64,000 bases of DNA from Gymnogyps californianus (lineage: Eukaryota; Chordata; Aves; Accipitriformes; Cathartidae): contig NC_059474.1 of the NCBI RefSeq assembly GCF_018139145.2, forward strand, positions 38,520,344 to 38,584,343. The letters are read 5' to 3'. The notes beneath the pieces were generated by a model. The model was not told where the DNA came from and made no database searches. It saw only the letters and a list, made by a program, of their open reading frames with translations. This document shows, piece by piece, positions 38,371-51,769 of this stretch. Positions within the stretch are counted from its first letter, which is position 1, and each line of letters opens with the position of its first letter. The position numbers and the translations under genes were made by a program.

Positions 38371-38453
38371 CAGGAGCTTTGAGCAACCTGATCTAATGAA
38401 AGATGATCTTTAAAAGTTCCCTTCCAACCCAAACCACTCTATGATTCTATGAT
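38371..38453 (+). mobile_element. CR1 LINE 3' end, internally deleted
   Basis: The sequence follows the 3' untranslated end of avian CR1: a GAGCAACCTGATCTA block, then GATGATCTTTAAAAGTTCCC, CTTCCAACCCAAACCACTCT, and the terminal repeat ATGATTCTATGAT. The usual segment between the first two blocks (the part with the CCATGGCAGGG hairpin region) is missing, joined at a short GATG overlap. CR1 copies are normally 5' truncated and lack target duplications, as here. It has no coding sequence. Confidence 0.88.
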
Positions 38454-39270
38454 AGTGAAAAAAGCAATTCTTCTCCTGACATCCTGAGTGTGAAAATGGG
38501 GGATACATGCCTCCCATATCCTACCATTGCATTTGTTAAAAAAATACTACTGTATTAAAAAAAAAATTACTATCCCTCTTTGCCCAAATTGTATGGAAGG
38601 GGTCCTTTAAAAAAAACAACAGAGTCAGGATGAGTCCATCTGCTTGGTACTAACTCTAGTGTCCTCTTAAGTCTGCTTCCTCTATTAAGACTTCCCCCTA
38701 AGTAGTGCAACTTAGGATCATTGATATTCAGTGCCTTTACAAAAGCAAACCTACATCAGTCTTCTTGTACGCTGTTTTACTCCTTCTCAGTGCATGATCA
38801 AGTAATGTAAAAGGCAACGAGTCTGCTGAAATGACTCAACAGAGAAAACAGAAAATTAATTTTGATTTAATACAAATAAACAAAATCTTTTACTGTGCAG
38901 AAGTGCTTATCCATACCTATCGAAGCTCAGTTAACGTCTTATATTTGTTCCCAAAAGAGTAATCCATTCCAGCTGTCTCCTAGTGCTTCTAGAACATTCC
39001 TGTGCTGACAGTAGGATTCAAAGTCTTGCTCAGGACTCAGAGACCTGGTAAATAGAGGCTGTGTCTACAGTGATCAATGCATTTGCACCAGCAGTCATAC
39101 AGCTTGGCCCATGTCCATATTGCTAAAGGTTAGTTCTCTAAAGCAGCCTGGTACGCCCACACAATACAGTGCTTGACCAAGCTGCAGTGGTGGTGGTGGC
39201 CCTGTGTGCACCCTGTGGCACGCTATGGACCTAAGACATAGTAATTATCCTTTTGTGTTTGCTTTTTCAG

Positions 39271-39411
39271 TTCAGTATGCCTGAACAGTGTAAAGGCAGC
39301 ACCGCAATCTACTTTAGTGTTATTTCTGTAACATAAAACATAGGACTGAATAGAGCCATGGGCTCTGGTGGCTTCCTTGCAATAGATGCCATTAAACCTA
39401 TCCCAGAATGG
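39271..39411 (+). other. Candidate spliced exon, 141 bp
   Basis: A very strong plus-strand acceptor (CCTTTTGTGTTTGCTTTTTCAG) precedes 39271, and a strong donor (AATGG then GTAAGTCAG) follows 39411. No frame is open right across, so it fits a noncoding exon or a first coding exon. The last 54 bases start with ATG in good context (GAGCCATGG) and read MGSGGFLAIDAIKPIPEW up to the donor. I do not recognise this peptide. Confidence 0.3.
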
Positions 39412-40414
39412 GTAAGTCAGTCATGCTACTGGCTGAATCCTCTCTCTTGTGTAGATTTATATGTACCTAAGCTTCTTTGACTTGATAAAGTACTGTTCCT
39501 ATGCATATCCACTTTAGTGTGAGGATGTTTTCCAGGCAGGGAATATTTTCTGTAACCAGGCAACCTCTGACCAGGGTTCAGGCCTCTTATGGGCTACAGG
39601 TTACATTTTTCTGTGTACAAACACAAAAACTTGTGAATACATGGTCCTGTTCTTTATCCTGTTTGGTTTTGTTGTTTTTTTTTTTAATCTTTCTGAAAGT
39701 GCCTATCTTTTAATCTCAAATACAGAAGCAACCAAGGGAAACAAGCCTCCTATCCTAGGCATGTGAGTTAACATCCACAAATGCAGTGAAAAAAATCCCT
39801 GTTTGTCTCTATGATTATTCAGCCTTTTCCTTTCAGTTTGGTGGTAGATCTTTCTATCAAAGCTAGCTCACTTAGAACTGAACTGGGATAGAGCATTTCA
39901 GTTCAAATAGATCAATCACTCTAAAGGATGATGTATAAAATCTATTAGCAAAATAAAAACCAAGAGAACAACAAGACCACAATTACCATCACAAAAGAAA
40001 TCAAGGGAGAAACTGGTATTTAACTAACTCATACATTTCTACTATACTACAGTTTCTAAACAAAGGACATAGATATTCTCCTCTGGATTCTGAGCACAAA
40101 CTTTGCTCTGTGCCAATGATCACTCTGGGAAAAAAGTAAACAAATCATATTTTTCCTGACGTATCAGCAAACTTTCAGATTTAAAGTTCTTGCTAGGAAG
40201 GGCTCAGAATGCAAAAATATTTTCATTATCTTTCTTATTTAAGAATAACTGGTGGGAAATTACAGACTTGTTTGTCCACAAATTTACCAATAAATTTATT
40301 TCTGATCCTCTGACTACTTGAAGAAGTTGAGATAATTCTTTCCTTTTTCAAAAGCAATATACAAATAGTGGTGCATGTGTTTACACATTCATTTACAAAC
40401 ACAGATACATAACA

Positions 40415-40426
40415 CCCCCCCCCCCC
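40415..40426. repeat. Poly-C run (C12)
   Basis: Twelve C in a row in AT-rich DNA. Confidence 0.9.
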
Positions 40427-40557
40427 TTTGAATATTTCTGTTTCCTTAATTTTCCAAGGACTTCGGGACACACAGAAATGAAAAGCCACCTTTTCATTTT
40501 TAATTATGTCTGTGACCTCACAAGTTGTGCTTCTCTCTTTCTTGTACGAGGTACCAC

Positions 40558-40745
40558 ATGAAAGAAAATAGGAAATGTACGCAAAAGTGGAAGGGAAAAA
40601 GATAAAAAAAGAGAATAACAAGAAGCAGAAAAATAAAACAGCAAGGATGCTAAGGAAGAGAACAAATCTAGGAAGAAAAGAGAAGAAGAAATAGAAAGAA
40701 AAGCAGAGATACGTAAGATAGGAAATGAAGTGAAGTAGAAGTCAA
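40558..40745 (+). repeat. Purine-rich low-complexity tract
   Basis: About 190 bases with very few pyrimidines on the plus strand, built from GAA, AAAG and GGAA motifs without a fixed period. Confidence 0.65.
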
Positions 40746-43130
40746 ATAAGAATCGACTGGAAAAATTGAGAACGGATTAAATAATACAAAGTATGAGAAT
40801 AAACTACAAACCTATGAAACAGGAATGGTGAGTGGCAGGAATTAGCCTAAAAGAAATCTGTAGAACCAAAAATGAAGAGAGAATATGTCTGAATTCTTGA
40901 AGTAAGATTAGAAGAAGTAAAACCAGGACAACTTGACTGTAGCTGATCTTGGAATAATTGCCAGAAATCTTTTGGTGCTTCCACCCCTAACATTCAGTTA
41001 TTCTCCTTTGATAGTTTTCCACAAATTGAACAGATGATACAGTATTTCAAAAGCCAGTAAAGTACTATATGGCCAGAAATAAGCTATCTTAACTAGTGCA
41101 GGAAATGCTGAAGCAATTACGGTAATGACTCATCATTGAAATGATTCTTCTTTTCTAAAGTGGTCATAGCTGCAAACAGCTTATGATTATCCAAAAGTAG
41201 CCAGTCTTCAAAAGAAAGGGCAAAAGTATTTTTGTTTAAGAAGTCAACTGAATGCTCATTGTGCCTTTTACCATCATCCTTTTCCTACCTCAGAAGGGCT
41301 GAGGCTACCTCCTTTGTCACCTTATTTATATTCCACAGTATAAGATTCATTGATTACAATCAGGAGAAAAACTTACAATGAAGTGAATTATAAGTTTTAT
41401 TCACAAAGGCCTTTAGACTTGCACTAAAAGTTGCAGATAATATCCCTAAGGCTTCTGAGATACAGCATGGCAGAAAATTGCTTCATATTGCTTAATTTGG
41501 AAACATTAACATAATGGAAGACAATCAATAGGCTCTAATAATTACAGCAAAACCACACAATTCCCACAAGTAAGCACGTGCTTTATGTGGTATACAAATT
41601 GCTATCCTGTAAAATGCATAATTACATTCTCTGTAAAGCAATTCATCAGAAAACACAACTATCTTGTTAAGCTCTTGAGAGTATTTCAAAACTTCATTCC
41701 TTAATACCAGCAGTATCAGTTAAAACAAGGTCTAAGAGCAAACAATAGCAAGCAGGAGCCCTGACAGTTCCCTCTTCAGGTATCTGAATACAATAAACAA
41801 ACATCACAGGAACAGAATTCCTAAACTCTGTTCTATCTGTAACTAACAGAAAGAGAAAAAACAATTTTAGAGGGAACGCTTGGGCTTTGCAATGGGAGGA
41901 ATTCCCTCCACACTCAGCGCTGATGGATGGCTTGTGGAGACGTCTCACAAGTGAAGCGGAGATGGTTCCTCATGCCATTAAAAACCATAGAAAGATTTAG
42001 AAATACCTTTCTGGGAACAAGCTTACAGTGTCAGAGATGAGTAATAAATGATCCAGCTTTTTTCTCTCAATGTAAAATCTTTGCTTCTCCCATATTCTTC
42101 TCACAGGCACTGAGGACACTCTTAGTGGTTTTATGTACTATGAACTTTTACTTTATTATAAAAATACTGCTGGAACAGTCTAGCGACGATAAAAAGACTT
42201 ACTCACTGCAATACCCCTAACGTTGATGAATTGCAGTTCATCAAATGTTACAATGTAGCTAAAAATAGAGTGCTATGTTTTATTCTTAATATGTGAGCTG
42301 AATGCAGAAGCACTTCTGTACTCAAATGTACAAGCCTGACTAGATTCAGGGCATATTAAAAGAAGAGATACAAGTGCATACCACAAAATTGTTTCTTCCA
42401 GGCTGGGATGAAACCCTCTAAACGCATGAGACTATTCACAGGTTAAGTATTTTTGTATAACCAGGACCCATGTATCCAAGCTGGAGGCTTTCTCCCAGCT
42501 TATAATGTAGCTGCTAATAGTGTTGATCTGTGATTTAGTCAGTCATTTGCCTTATTGGCAGAAGTCCCGTGTGGTCTATACTCTGTCAGCTATCACAACA
42601 TAATTAGTTTTACGGATGCTAAATAGTCCTTCTTTAAAGTACAGATAAGTTAAAGTACAAACAAATATGTATTACATTTGATTTAGGAGAGCAAATCTGA
42701 GGTTGAAAATGGCAACAACTTCCCAATATTACAACTGATCACACAGTTTTGCTTTGGTCGCTTTCCTGCTACGTTTTTCTACAGCTTACAATTATTTGAT
42801 CTGATAACAACTTTGTTAAGGATTCCCTGGTCTGCACTATCCTAAGCGCTGTCTTGACCTCAGCTAACATATATGCATGTGGGCTACCTGAATCTTACCT
42901 GAATTTTACAACTTGCAGTTGTAAAATCACATAAAAAGAAATAACATGCTAATTATTGAACAAGAAAAATAAGGGAATGCCCTAGAAATGTAACCTTTTG
43001 ACTATACTTAATCCTTACTGATTATAAAAAAAGACTGGAACCTTTAGATTTGCATCCCTGCCTGCTGCTGTTTGAACTAACATATTAAGTTTGGGTTTTT
43101 TTGGTTTGTTGTTTTTTTTTTTTTTAACAG

Positions 43131-43418
43131 GAAACAATCACTAATGGCAGAGGAAGCACAATTATACCAGAAATTATGAAACTAGCGGGGATCCTGGATT
43201 TGGTTCCTACACAGGCAATGGTCTTTAAGAGTTACAGACTATCTGTTTCTCAAAAATCCAGTCCATGGGCCCTGCCCCATACCTATTTCTGCTCTACTCT
43301 GGGTTCTTTGCTTCATGTTTTCTTTACCCAACCCCAGCTACTTCTCCACTGTTTCCTGTCTCTGTTCCTCCCCTCCATGCTTCTCTCTCCTGCTCTCATT
43401 CATCTTCTAGTGTGCTAG
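43131..43418 (+). other. Strong 3' splice acceptor followed by open frame
   Basis: A long T-rich tract ending in AACAG stands just before 43131. From there one frame is open for 96 codons to a TAG. The first part (ETITNGRGSTIIPEIMKLAG) looks protein-like; the rest passes into a CT-rich tract and becomes Leu/Phe/Ser-rich, which is composition-driven. No donor and no poly(A) signal were found close by. This may be a terminal exon of a noncoding RNA, or chance. Confidence 0.18.
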
Positions 43419-43612
43419 TGGTGCTCTTCTGCCCCTTTCCTGCCCAAATTTTCTATTCTCTACTGTCCCTTATGCTTTTCCCGTTCTTCCTCTCTGCCCT
43501 TTTACTATTTCCCCAGCTTTTTTTCCATTACTTCTTTCTGTTCTTGTTCTCTTTGTGCTTCTTACTGAACTCCCTGCCTTTTATCTCCAGTTCTCCTCCT
43601 TTACTCTCTCGG
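43318..43612 (+). repeat. Pyrimidine-rich low-complexity tract
   Basis: About 300 bases dominated by C and T on the plus strand. It keeps several frames open at once (80 and 122 codons), which are not genes. Confidence 0.7.
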
Positions 43613-44410
43613 CTGACATCGTGGTGTTGCTAGGAGAAACTACAGGTCTTGCTAAGCCCACGTCACTCTAGAAACAGGCCACACAAAAGTTATCATGCTG
43701 AAGCTATGAAGAACTGAAACACACCCAGAACACATTAATTTCGGCAATAATCAAACTGAAACAAAGTTGTATTGTACATACGTATACAATGATCTTTTCC
43801 AAACTGGAACGAATTTAGAAATTTTTATGAAGTTGCAAACCACAAGGGCATTAGCATGAGGAAACTTGTCCAAAATTAAGTCACTGCTCCAAAAAATTCA
43901 GGCATGAAGCTTACCAGGACATAGCTGTGTGTTTTAACAGAGAAACTGTATATTTTCTCCCACTGCAGAACATCGTAATCAAAAGAAAAAAAAAAAAATC
44001 CAGTCTTAAGAAAGACATTGCAATTGGAAAATGTAATCCCAAATAGTTCAACTTTGACAAACCTTGGACAGAATGGTTTTAAGAAGGAAAAAAGTTATGC
44101 AACCATAAATATACTTAACATCTCAAACCATAGTAACCAAATGCAAACTTACTTGTTAACAAACTTTATGCTCATTGAAGTCCAGCTAAATGGTGCACCA
44201 CATTCAGGTACAATCATGACGACAACAGAAGATGAGCACTAGCTAGTGGAAGACAGACAGCAGTTCTTACCTGTTAAATGGGTGAGGACAAGCCACTATC
44301 CAATGTTTACCCAGTGCTTAACCTGTTCTAGTACGCTACACTTTGCTAAAGATTTCACAGAGGTTGGGCATTGACAGAGATATGTCTAATCTTCTGTTTG
44401 TACATCTTTT

Positions 44411-44450
44411 CATAGGAATTTAACTGATAGATCATAGGAATTTAACTGAT
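44411..44450 (+). repeat. Two-copy tandem duplication, 22-bp spacing
   Basis: CATAGGAATTTAACTGAT occurs twice, at 44411 and 44433, exact over 18 bases and separated by AGAT. Confidence 0.9.
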
Positions 44451-44520
44451 TCTGATTGTAGTACCTTTTTTCCTCTTCTCACTGTCTTTCCTCACTACCC
44501 GATTTATCTCTCTAAAACTA

Positions 44521-44555
44521 TAATAATAACGACAACAACAACCACCACCAATAAT
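44521..44555. repeat. Trinucleotide-rich low-complexity stretch
   Basis: Successive TAA, CAA and CCA triplets form a drifting trinucleotide repeat. Confidence 0.75.
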
Positions 44556-47500
44556 ACTTAGCTTTTGCACACCCTGCTGTTCTTACTGTGGTGAAATTCC
44601 ATTTGAACTCAATGGGAGTTTTGTCTGAGCAAGCACTACAGGATTCTCTCCTTGATTTATAAAGAACAATTCACCACAGCATCTAGATGCTCTTTTGAAA
44701 AATTAAAAATAGATTACACAAAGCTACTCACAATGAATGCTATGTAACAGACTACTATTATCACTAAGAATATATTGGTAATCTTGGAGCTGGTGGCAGC
44801 AGGAGCATTTGTTTTTTCTATTTTTATGATTAACCTCAGTAGGGAACACTTTGCTTTTTTTCCTGGGTATGTCTATTTTACAGACTCCTCATAAGTTAAC
44901 AAGACCATTACTGAAGAGTGATCTCTATAGGTTTATTCTTCAAAGCACAGTAAAACTTAATTTAATCACAGCTTCAAAATATCATACAATAAAACTAATT
45001 CAATTACACTTAGCAATGGCCACTAGTCTCATTAAAATGCTAATGAGGCTTATAATTATTAAATTGCTTAATGATTGTTAATAGAAATAAATTACAAAAT
45101 AAAGCTTAAGCAGAAAGTCAGAATGCCCTCAGGCAATTTTTCTTAGTGGCAGTTTCACGTGATATAGTTTCTTTGCAGTATTCAGAAAAACAAGGCAGAT
45201 TAAAGTTTGAGGTAAGAGGATATAAAAGAGAAGAATGCAGTTGGACATGTAGCCAATGCATTGCCTCCTCTTAAAAATATTTAAATATAGCTGACATAAA
45301 CTTTCCTTGTCTGGAATCTTTTAGAATATTTCTTCTCATATCATGTGTCAAATATGGAAAAATTGAATGTATATCTGAAACTCACAAAGAAATCCAATTG
45401 ACAAGAAATATTTTTCTGACACTATTTGTGAAGTAGTGTCATAATATTAGCATCTGTACGAAAACCACCGTAACAGAGAATAAAAATGGGACCTAAATAC
45501 TCAGAGACAGAGCTAAAGATTACTCCATATTATTTTAAAAAATCTAATGGATACAGGTACCGATTGTGAGATCCGTTCCCATGGCCAGAAGGAAAAGGAA
45601 TTCAGCCACTGAGTTATGAGAAAAGGAGAGCTATAATCTTTGTGTCTTCCTTATATCTAGTAATATGTACAGGAAAATCACAAAGCATGCTGGTTTCTCA
45701 AGGTAAAATATTAATGGAGATGAACTGAGTTTGACAAAACTTATGCTAGAGTATAAGGTGAGAAGGAGATTGGGTGTTTTGGAAATGAGAAATATTTGAC
45801 TCATATCAAAAGCAGCATTTGCACACGCAGTTTGCAACGTATTCAAAAGATGCCGTTCATGTCCTAAAACGAAAACACATTTCAAAACGTCAAAAAGCAG
45901 CTCTTGTCATTTGGCCAAATGTAAAACAGCCTCCCCTATCCCCACATCTTGAGAGCTATTCTGTGGCACCAGGAGTGTCAGGCAGAGAGCAATGTGAGCA
46001 GCTCCAGCTCAGAAACAGCCAGTAGCACTGAGCTCGACTGCAGTAGCTCACTGTGTTAGCAGTGAGGAATTCCCTGAGCTCTTATTAAGGGGAGTTTCAG
46101 AGCCACCAGGCAGCCAGGGAACTTCTCCCGGAGGCTTATGAATAGTGACAAGGCAGGAAAAGCAAAGGACCAAAGCAAATGAAAGCCAAGCAACCTTGAC
46201 TGCTTTTTGGGTCTTCTAAGGTGACTACGCTCACAAAAATGCCCACTGAATGGCTTCTCTAATCCTCCGTTAGGATATATTTGGGTCCTCAGGACGTAAT
46301 GTCAAGTTAGACCATATTCCAAACATGCACATTATTCAGAACTGAAAAAGAAAGTGGAAGGCACAGCCTTGCCAGACAGAAGCAACCATCGGCACTGGAA
46401 TGGCTGGCACTTGGCTTTTCCAGCGATCAGGCCTCGTTAAAGAGAAACAAAACCTTTCACAGCTTCAGAAAATAAGTCTCCCTCCTCTTCAAGATCACTT
46501 TTTATTAGACAGATGCATATATCATTATTTCTTCATTCCTATAAAGCACCGTTTCTTGTTGAAGTACATTCAGTCATCCTTCTAATCAAGAGAACATTGT
46601 CACACACCAGCACCTCAGCAAAGGGGAGAAAAAGTTATAAAATCAAAGTCTCCATACCAGCAGGAAACTGAGCAAAAATAAGACGCATTAATTTAGCAAT
46701 CTAAATCAGGAGTTTTTAAAAAAAAATCTCACTTCGGGAGACCAATAAACTTAGAATTCACAATTCTAAACTGTTCTATTCTGTTCTCCGATCTGTTATT
46801 TTTTCTTAATCAACCGTAACACATCCTAGGTCAAAGTTCACTTGACATCAAAATGTAAAACTGAATGTCATTTTAATCTCAGAAGTGAATGTAGTCACTT
46901 TGCATACGCCTTGGCATATGCCTTTCCCATATTACATTTTTGAAATACAGAAAAATAAATGTTTCTGGGTACATGCCTAGTCAGGCACTACCAGAATCCA
47001 TTTTGATTATGCTAGAATCCAAACAGTTTTAGTGATTCTCTTGGGAAAAAGTATTAGTTAATGAAGACTTTTCCAGGATATCCTATTGGACTGGAGTAAT
47101 TCACTCACTAACTTTATTAATTTATAGCAGACAGCAACTGGAATTGCTGTGCTCTCCCTTTAGCAATTCATCTGCAGAGAAAATTCATAATCACAGATTT
47201 ATTCATTTGGCTAGAGGTTATCAGTAGCTTTCAGATATTTGGAGTTTTGCTCCTCAAGGCAAATGCTAAGGAACAGTTTGGGGCACATCCTGAATAGTAC
47301 ATTGCAGTAAAATTAAATAAACATGCTTTACCCAGTCATATTTAGGCAACTGCCCAAATGAAAACTAAAGCCTTGACAAATAATAATTTCTGTCTGGTTC
47401 GCAACAGAATGGATGAATTAGACAAGCTGTAGGGTTTCCCTTTTGTTAAATTTCTGAAGTTAATGTGTTATTTCATATAGTTTCTGAAACAAGGAAAAAA

Positions 47501-50500
47501 AAGAGAAGAAAAAGTGATTTCCCAGTTGGACGTAAAAAAAAAGAAACAACATAGCATCACTGAAATAATATGGGAGGATCGGGAATGGATAATCAGGAAA
47601 TCTATGGGAAGGAAGAAGAGGAATCAGTGTGAAGACAGGACTACGGTTAAAATTTCATTTGCAATACAATAGAGGAATAGAAATGTTGCTACCTAAGATG
47701 TCCTCACTTGTGGACAAATGACAAATGCATGTGTTTATAGCAAGGAAAATTGTGTTCTTGTGGGATAATATACTAACTGCTGGACAAAAGCAAACAGAAA
47801 CCTTCCCTGTGGTAAGGCAATTCAGAGTTCTGTTCTCCTTTCTCCACACCCAGGAAAGTATGGTCTGCTATATCCGTCTTGGTGGTTTATTTCATCACCC
47901 CTGAAGCCTTGGAAACCATTTCTGAGTACGTTGGTCTACCATTTAGTGACTGACCAGAAATCAGGCTGAGCTATCTGCTGTGTTAAATGACCTTAGACTG
48001 TATATTTATGGATCAAAGAAGCCCTTGTGTTGTACTTCCAGTAGAAAGATGTTTTTCTGTCTTAGCCTTACGTAGCAATGGTAAAATAATTTGCTGTCTA
48101 TAGCCAATTCTTTATCCATTTTTTCTGTCAGACATATAAAGGACAGAAAACACTTAATTTTTCAGGTACCTTTTCACTAAGATCTGGAAATATGGGGCAG
48201 GGGGCGAGGGGAATTGCTTTACACAAGTGCAGTGACACTGCACCACGCTGGTTGTCCGCTTTGGATAATCTGTATCGATCGAAAAAGTTATCTGCAGTGC
48301 TGAGATTATAAAGTCAGTAGAGAAAAACTGTTACAGTTGAGGCCTTGTATTCAAAATACAGTACAGTTTCTTTTCATAAATCAGAATGATTTAAAGATGT
48401 TAATAATTTTTTTCAGAGAATTTGCATTTCCATTATAATCATTACTGAAAGAGTCTTGGAATGTTTTCCTGAAGTACAGAAATATTTTGCTTCATATTGT
48501 CAATCCTTAGAATGACAAATACAAAAGAGTTGATGACGATAGCTTATTCTCTGGTTCCTTGTTTTAATGAAATCAATGTTGAGATTACACTTGACAAAGA
48601 AGTTTCCCTGCAAATAACATATTTCAGGGTAAGCCTGATGAGGTAAAGGCGATTCAAGACCACTTTATGGAGGTATTTACACTGTTCTTTGTGCCTGAAT
48701 TAATCAGATGCAGACAAGACCACATCAACACAGGAAAGAGAAAAAAAAAAACAAAACCAAAACAAAACACAAAGCAGTTAGGAGAACAAGAAGAGAGTTT
48801 TAGAGAAGGCAGTTTGGGAAATCCAGGTCATGGATATGACATCACATGCCCAGAACCACCTCAGGAACTGGAAAAATTTTTCCTAGCTAGCTCCTAAAGG
48901 AAGTTAGGTTATTAAAACCCCATGAGAACAGGTAACAGACTAACTAGACCATTGTGTAGTGACCCACAGCAGAAGTCCAGAAATAGAGTGATGGCTTCTG
49001 TCTCTGTAGGAAGAAATCAGTCAGGGTGCTGTTCCCAGAAATGGGAAGGAAGGTTGGGCTCAGGAGGTTCAAAACAGAATACGTAAAATAGCACAGCTTG
49101 AGAAAAAGGGCAGTGAAGATGAAAAGGTGAAATCTTTTTAAAATTTCATTAGCTCAAATAAAAGACAAAAGACTTAGGAAGCTATGTTGGTTTTAGAAAT
49201 ACTGAACGGGAATAGCTTACTCCTTGAGTACAAAAAAAGCCTGAGGTGAGGGCAGGGATGGCCCATCTCATAGCCAAGGGCCTCATCTATTTAGAGCTGA
49301 TACAAGGTTCTGCCTGCTGCATCATTCTAGCATGTTGATTCCTAAGAGAGCTTCTGTTAGAGACAATTAATATTTAATCCAGTGACATGACTTTCAGTAA
49401 TCAAAACATCCTTTCTCAGGATTTCTCAAAAATCAATTTATGTATAAAATCACTTCAGTTATTCTAAATCCTGTCTTATGGGCAATTTATTCCACTTCAG
49501 AGGCCTCCTCCAAGAGCCTTGTCTTTGGAAGTTCAGCAGCACAGAGATCCTAGCATAGGTCCTCCATGTGGTGATAGGAGAAGCACATGTAATGATTTAA
49601 TTCTAAAAATAGACTCAGCAAAACTGAGTGGTAATAGATTGGCAAGTAATTACATTCTGAGTAAAAATATGCAGGTAAATCACATTCATTTATGTGCAGA
49701 AAGCTTGTATAGTAATTATGACTCATCTAAAAATCTATTTAAATCATTTGTTTTAAATCTTAGATGAGGCTTAAGTGATGCACATTCTTTTGTATTCCCC
49801 GAGTGCAGTCCTTTGCAAAGGATCCAATTTTATTCTAAGAGTTCACTTCTAAAGGAGTGAGCAAAAAGTAAGCTGTTGCACATTCTGTCAACAAGTAAAT
49901 AAAATAAGTTCTGCTGGGCATTTGCAGGGGGAAGGAAAGAATAGATATTATACATAGATGTTTTGAAATAAAGTAACTAAACACATTAAGTATTTGACAG
50001 AGATCATACAAATAGGAGACTCCAAGATTATTGGCAGCTATTGAGATACCAAGATTTACAGCATCAAATGTACACTATGAGTTTTTAAATATGAGATTTT
50101 TTCTTCTACATGCGACTGAAATTAGTAAAATAAGATTAGATTTTAGAAAATGAAGAAGTCAGAAAAAATCCTGAAAGTGTTGAAACTGAAAAATAGATAC
50201 AGGATATAGTCTTGGTTAGGTAAAATAAGAGAAACATATTTTTATTGCTCCTGAAAAAAAGTTAAGAAAAAGACAAATGGAAAAAGGGATAAATTACAAA
50301 AATTGTAAGAGAGTGAACACTTTTTCCCCTCTGTCTAACATAACTCTTGCAATGGCCAGTCTTTTTCTAGCCAACTGCTAAGGAATTTATGAAAGAACAT
50401 TCAATCTACATTCTGCAGTTTGCAATATTCTGTAGCAAAGATATCAAAAGCATTAAAGTGGAGAGTAAATCTAGAAGAACCTCCAAAAGACATTGTATAA

Positions 50501-51769
50501 CCTGCACGTTTATGAATGTTTTTTACCCAGTAGCATGCACTTTAATTGTAAAGTCATGGAACTAAATCCTATTTTGGCAGCACTAAACAAATACAGAGCA
50601 AAAACACCTGGCTTGAATTGGTTTTATTATTATTTTTATAAGACGAGGCAAGAAAAAGTGTAAAGGAAAACTGTGAAGTGTGAGAAAACAATAATACACT
50701 ATTAATATACATTATGTTAGTCAGTGCTTTCAAGACATCAGCAGCCTAATTATTGTCAAGTAAACAGTACTGTGGATATTTATAGGAAAGTTTCTCCCAT
50801 GAGAGAAAGAATGGAAGTGCTGGTTTGAAAATGTAACAAGAAGGTGATAGAAGCTGGTATCATAACATGGTATTTCTTTTTTGTACTTTTATGAAAAGTG
50901 AATATACCACTCGAGTGTGGCACAGATCCTTCAGTTCTCACTGGCCCAGTTAGTGCAACATGCCATCACACTGCTTCAGTCTGGAAGCAGCATGCCTGCA
51001 TTGCTGTATTTTAGCTTATAAATCCTCTTTCCTTCCTGTGAACATGAAAGTCTTCTCTTTTGATCTAAATTGTTGCTGCCTAACAGCTGTGCCTATCCAC
51101 TCACTGTACTCCCCATTGCTTCCAGCACCAAGTTTCCAGTTCACTTGGAATTGACTTGTAGCAAATGTCCACAAGGTCCATTTGCTGCAATTGTAAATCT
51201 GTCTCCCAGTCTCCCTGTAACTTGTAACCAAGCTGTAACTTGTACTTATTTGAATCTTTATCAGAATATTCTTGACACACTGACTCAGAATGACTTTTAG
51301 TCAGTATTTGACTGAGAACCAGGGATGAAGGTGTCAGACACTGATAGCAGTCCTCTAACTGCAGCTGAGAAAGAAAACATATTTGCAACATGTAGTTACT
51401 GTTGAGTAAGAGGGGACAAAAAGAAAAGAAAAGACTAGAAGGCATCTCCTCAGACAATCCTGATACCAAATTGTACCTTAGGTATAACTAGATTTTTATA
51501 TTTCCACATCCTCCACTGAAAAACTGGTTCAGACCTTCACATCTATTATAACCAAAACTTATATTCCAGACAAAGTGTTCTAAAGCACACTGATTATTTG
51601 TCCATTTTTCCATTCGTCCCAGGAGTATTTTGTCTGCTGTTATTTTTTTCATAGCTAACAATGGTGTGATGGCTTGACTATGCTTAACATACACATCCTT
51701 CTCTTCTTTATTGTTTGTATCTGTTGAAAACCTATTTAACTGCAGAAATTCTTCCTTTCAGTCCCTAGA

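Larger units (their letters stand above)
39412..43130. other. AT-rich DNA with a purine-rich tract, no gene seen
   Basis: Contains a C12 run (40415-40426) and a purine-rich tract (40558-40745). The minus-strand frame at 40235-40621 (128 codons) covers both and is best explained by composition. Several isolated donor-like sequences (for example minus-strand CAG then GTAAGAT near 42898) lack acceptors. Confidence 0.55.
43613..51769. other. AT-rich intergenic or intronic DNA, no gene seen
   Basis: Eight kilobases without a supported gene. Contents include a 22-bp tandem duplication (44411-44450), a triplet-rich stretch (44521-44555) and purine runs near 47492 and 48739. Two patches, about 45960-46300 and 48180-48310, are richer in CpG and less repetitive than their surroundings and might be regulatory; this is a guess from texture only. 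In 50940-51470 several frames on both strands are open (64-122 codons), none protein-like. Confidence 0.5.

Noticed and set aside
40235..40621. 128-codon minus-strand frame
   Set aside because: Covers a C12 run and a purine-rich tract, has no splice signals or domain, and looks random.
43265..43633. 122-codon plus-strand frame
   Set aside because: Almost entirely within a CT-rich tract; Phe/Leu/Ser/Pro composition follows from the bases.
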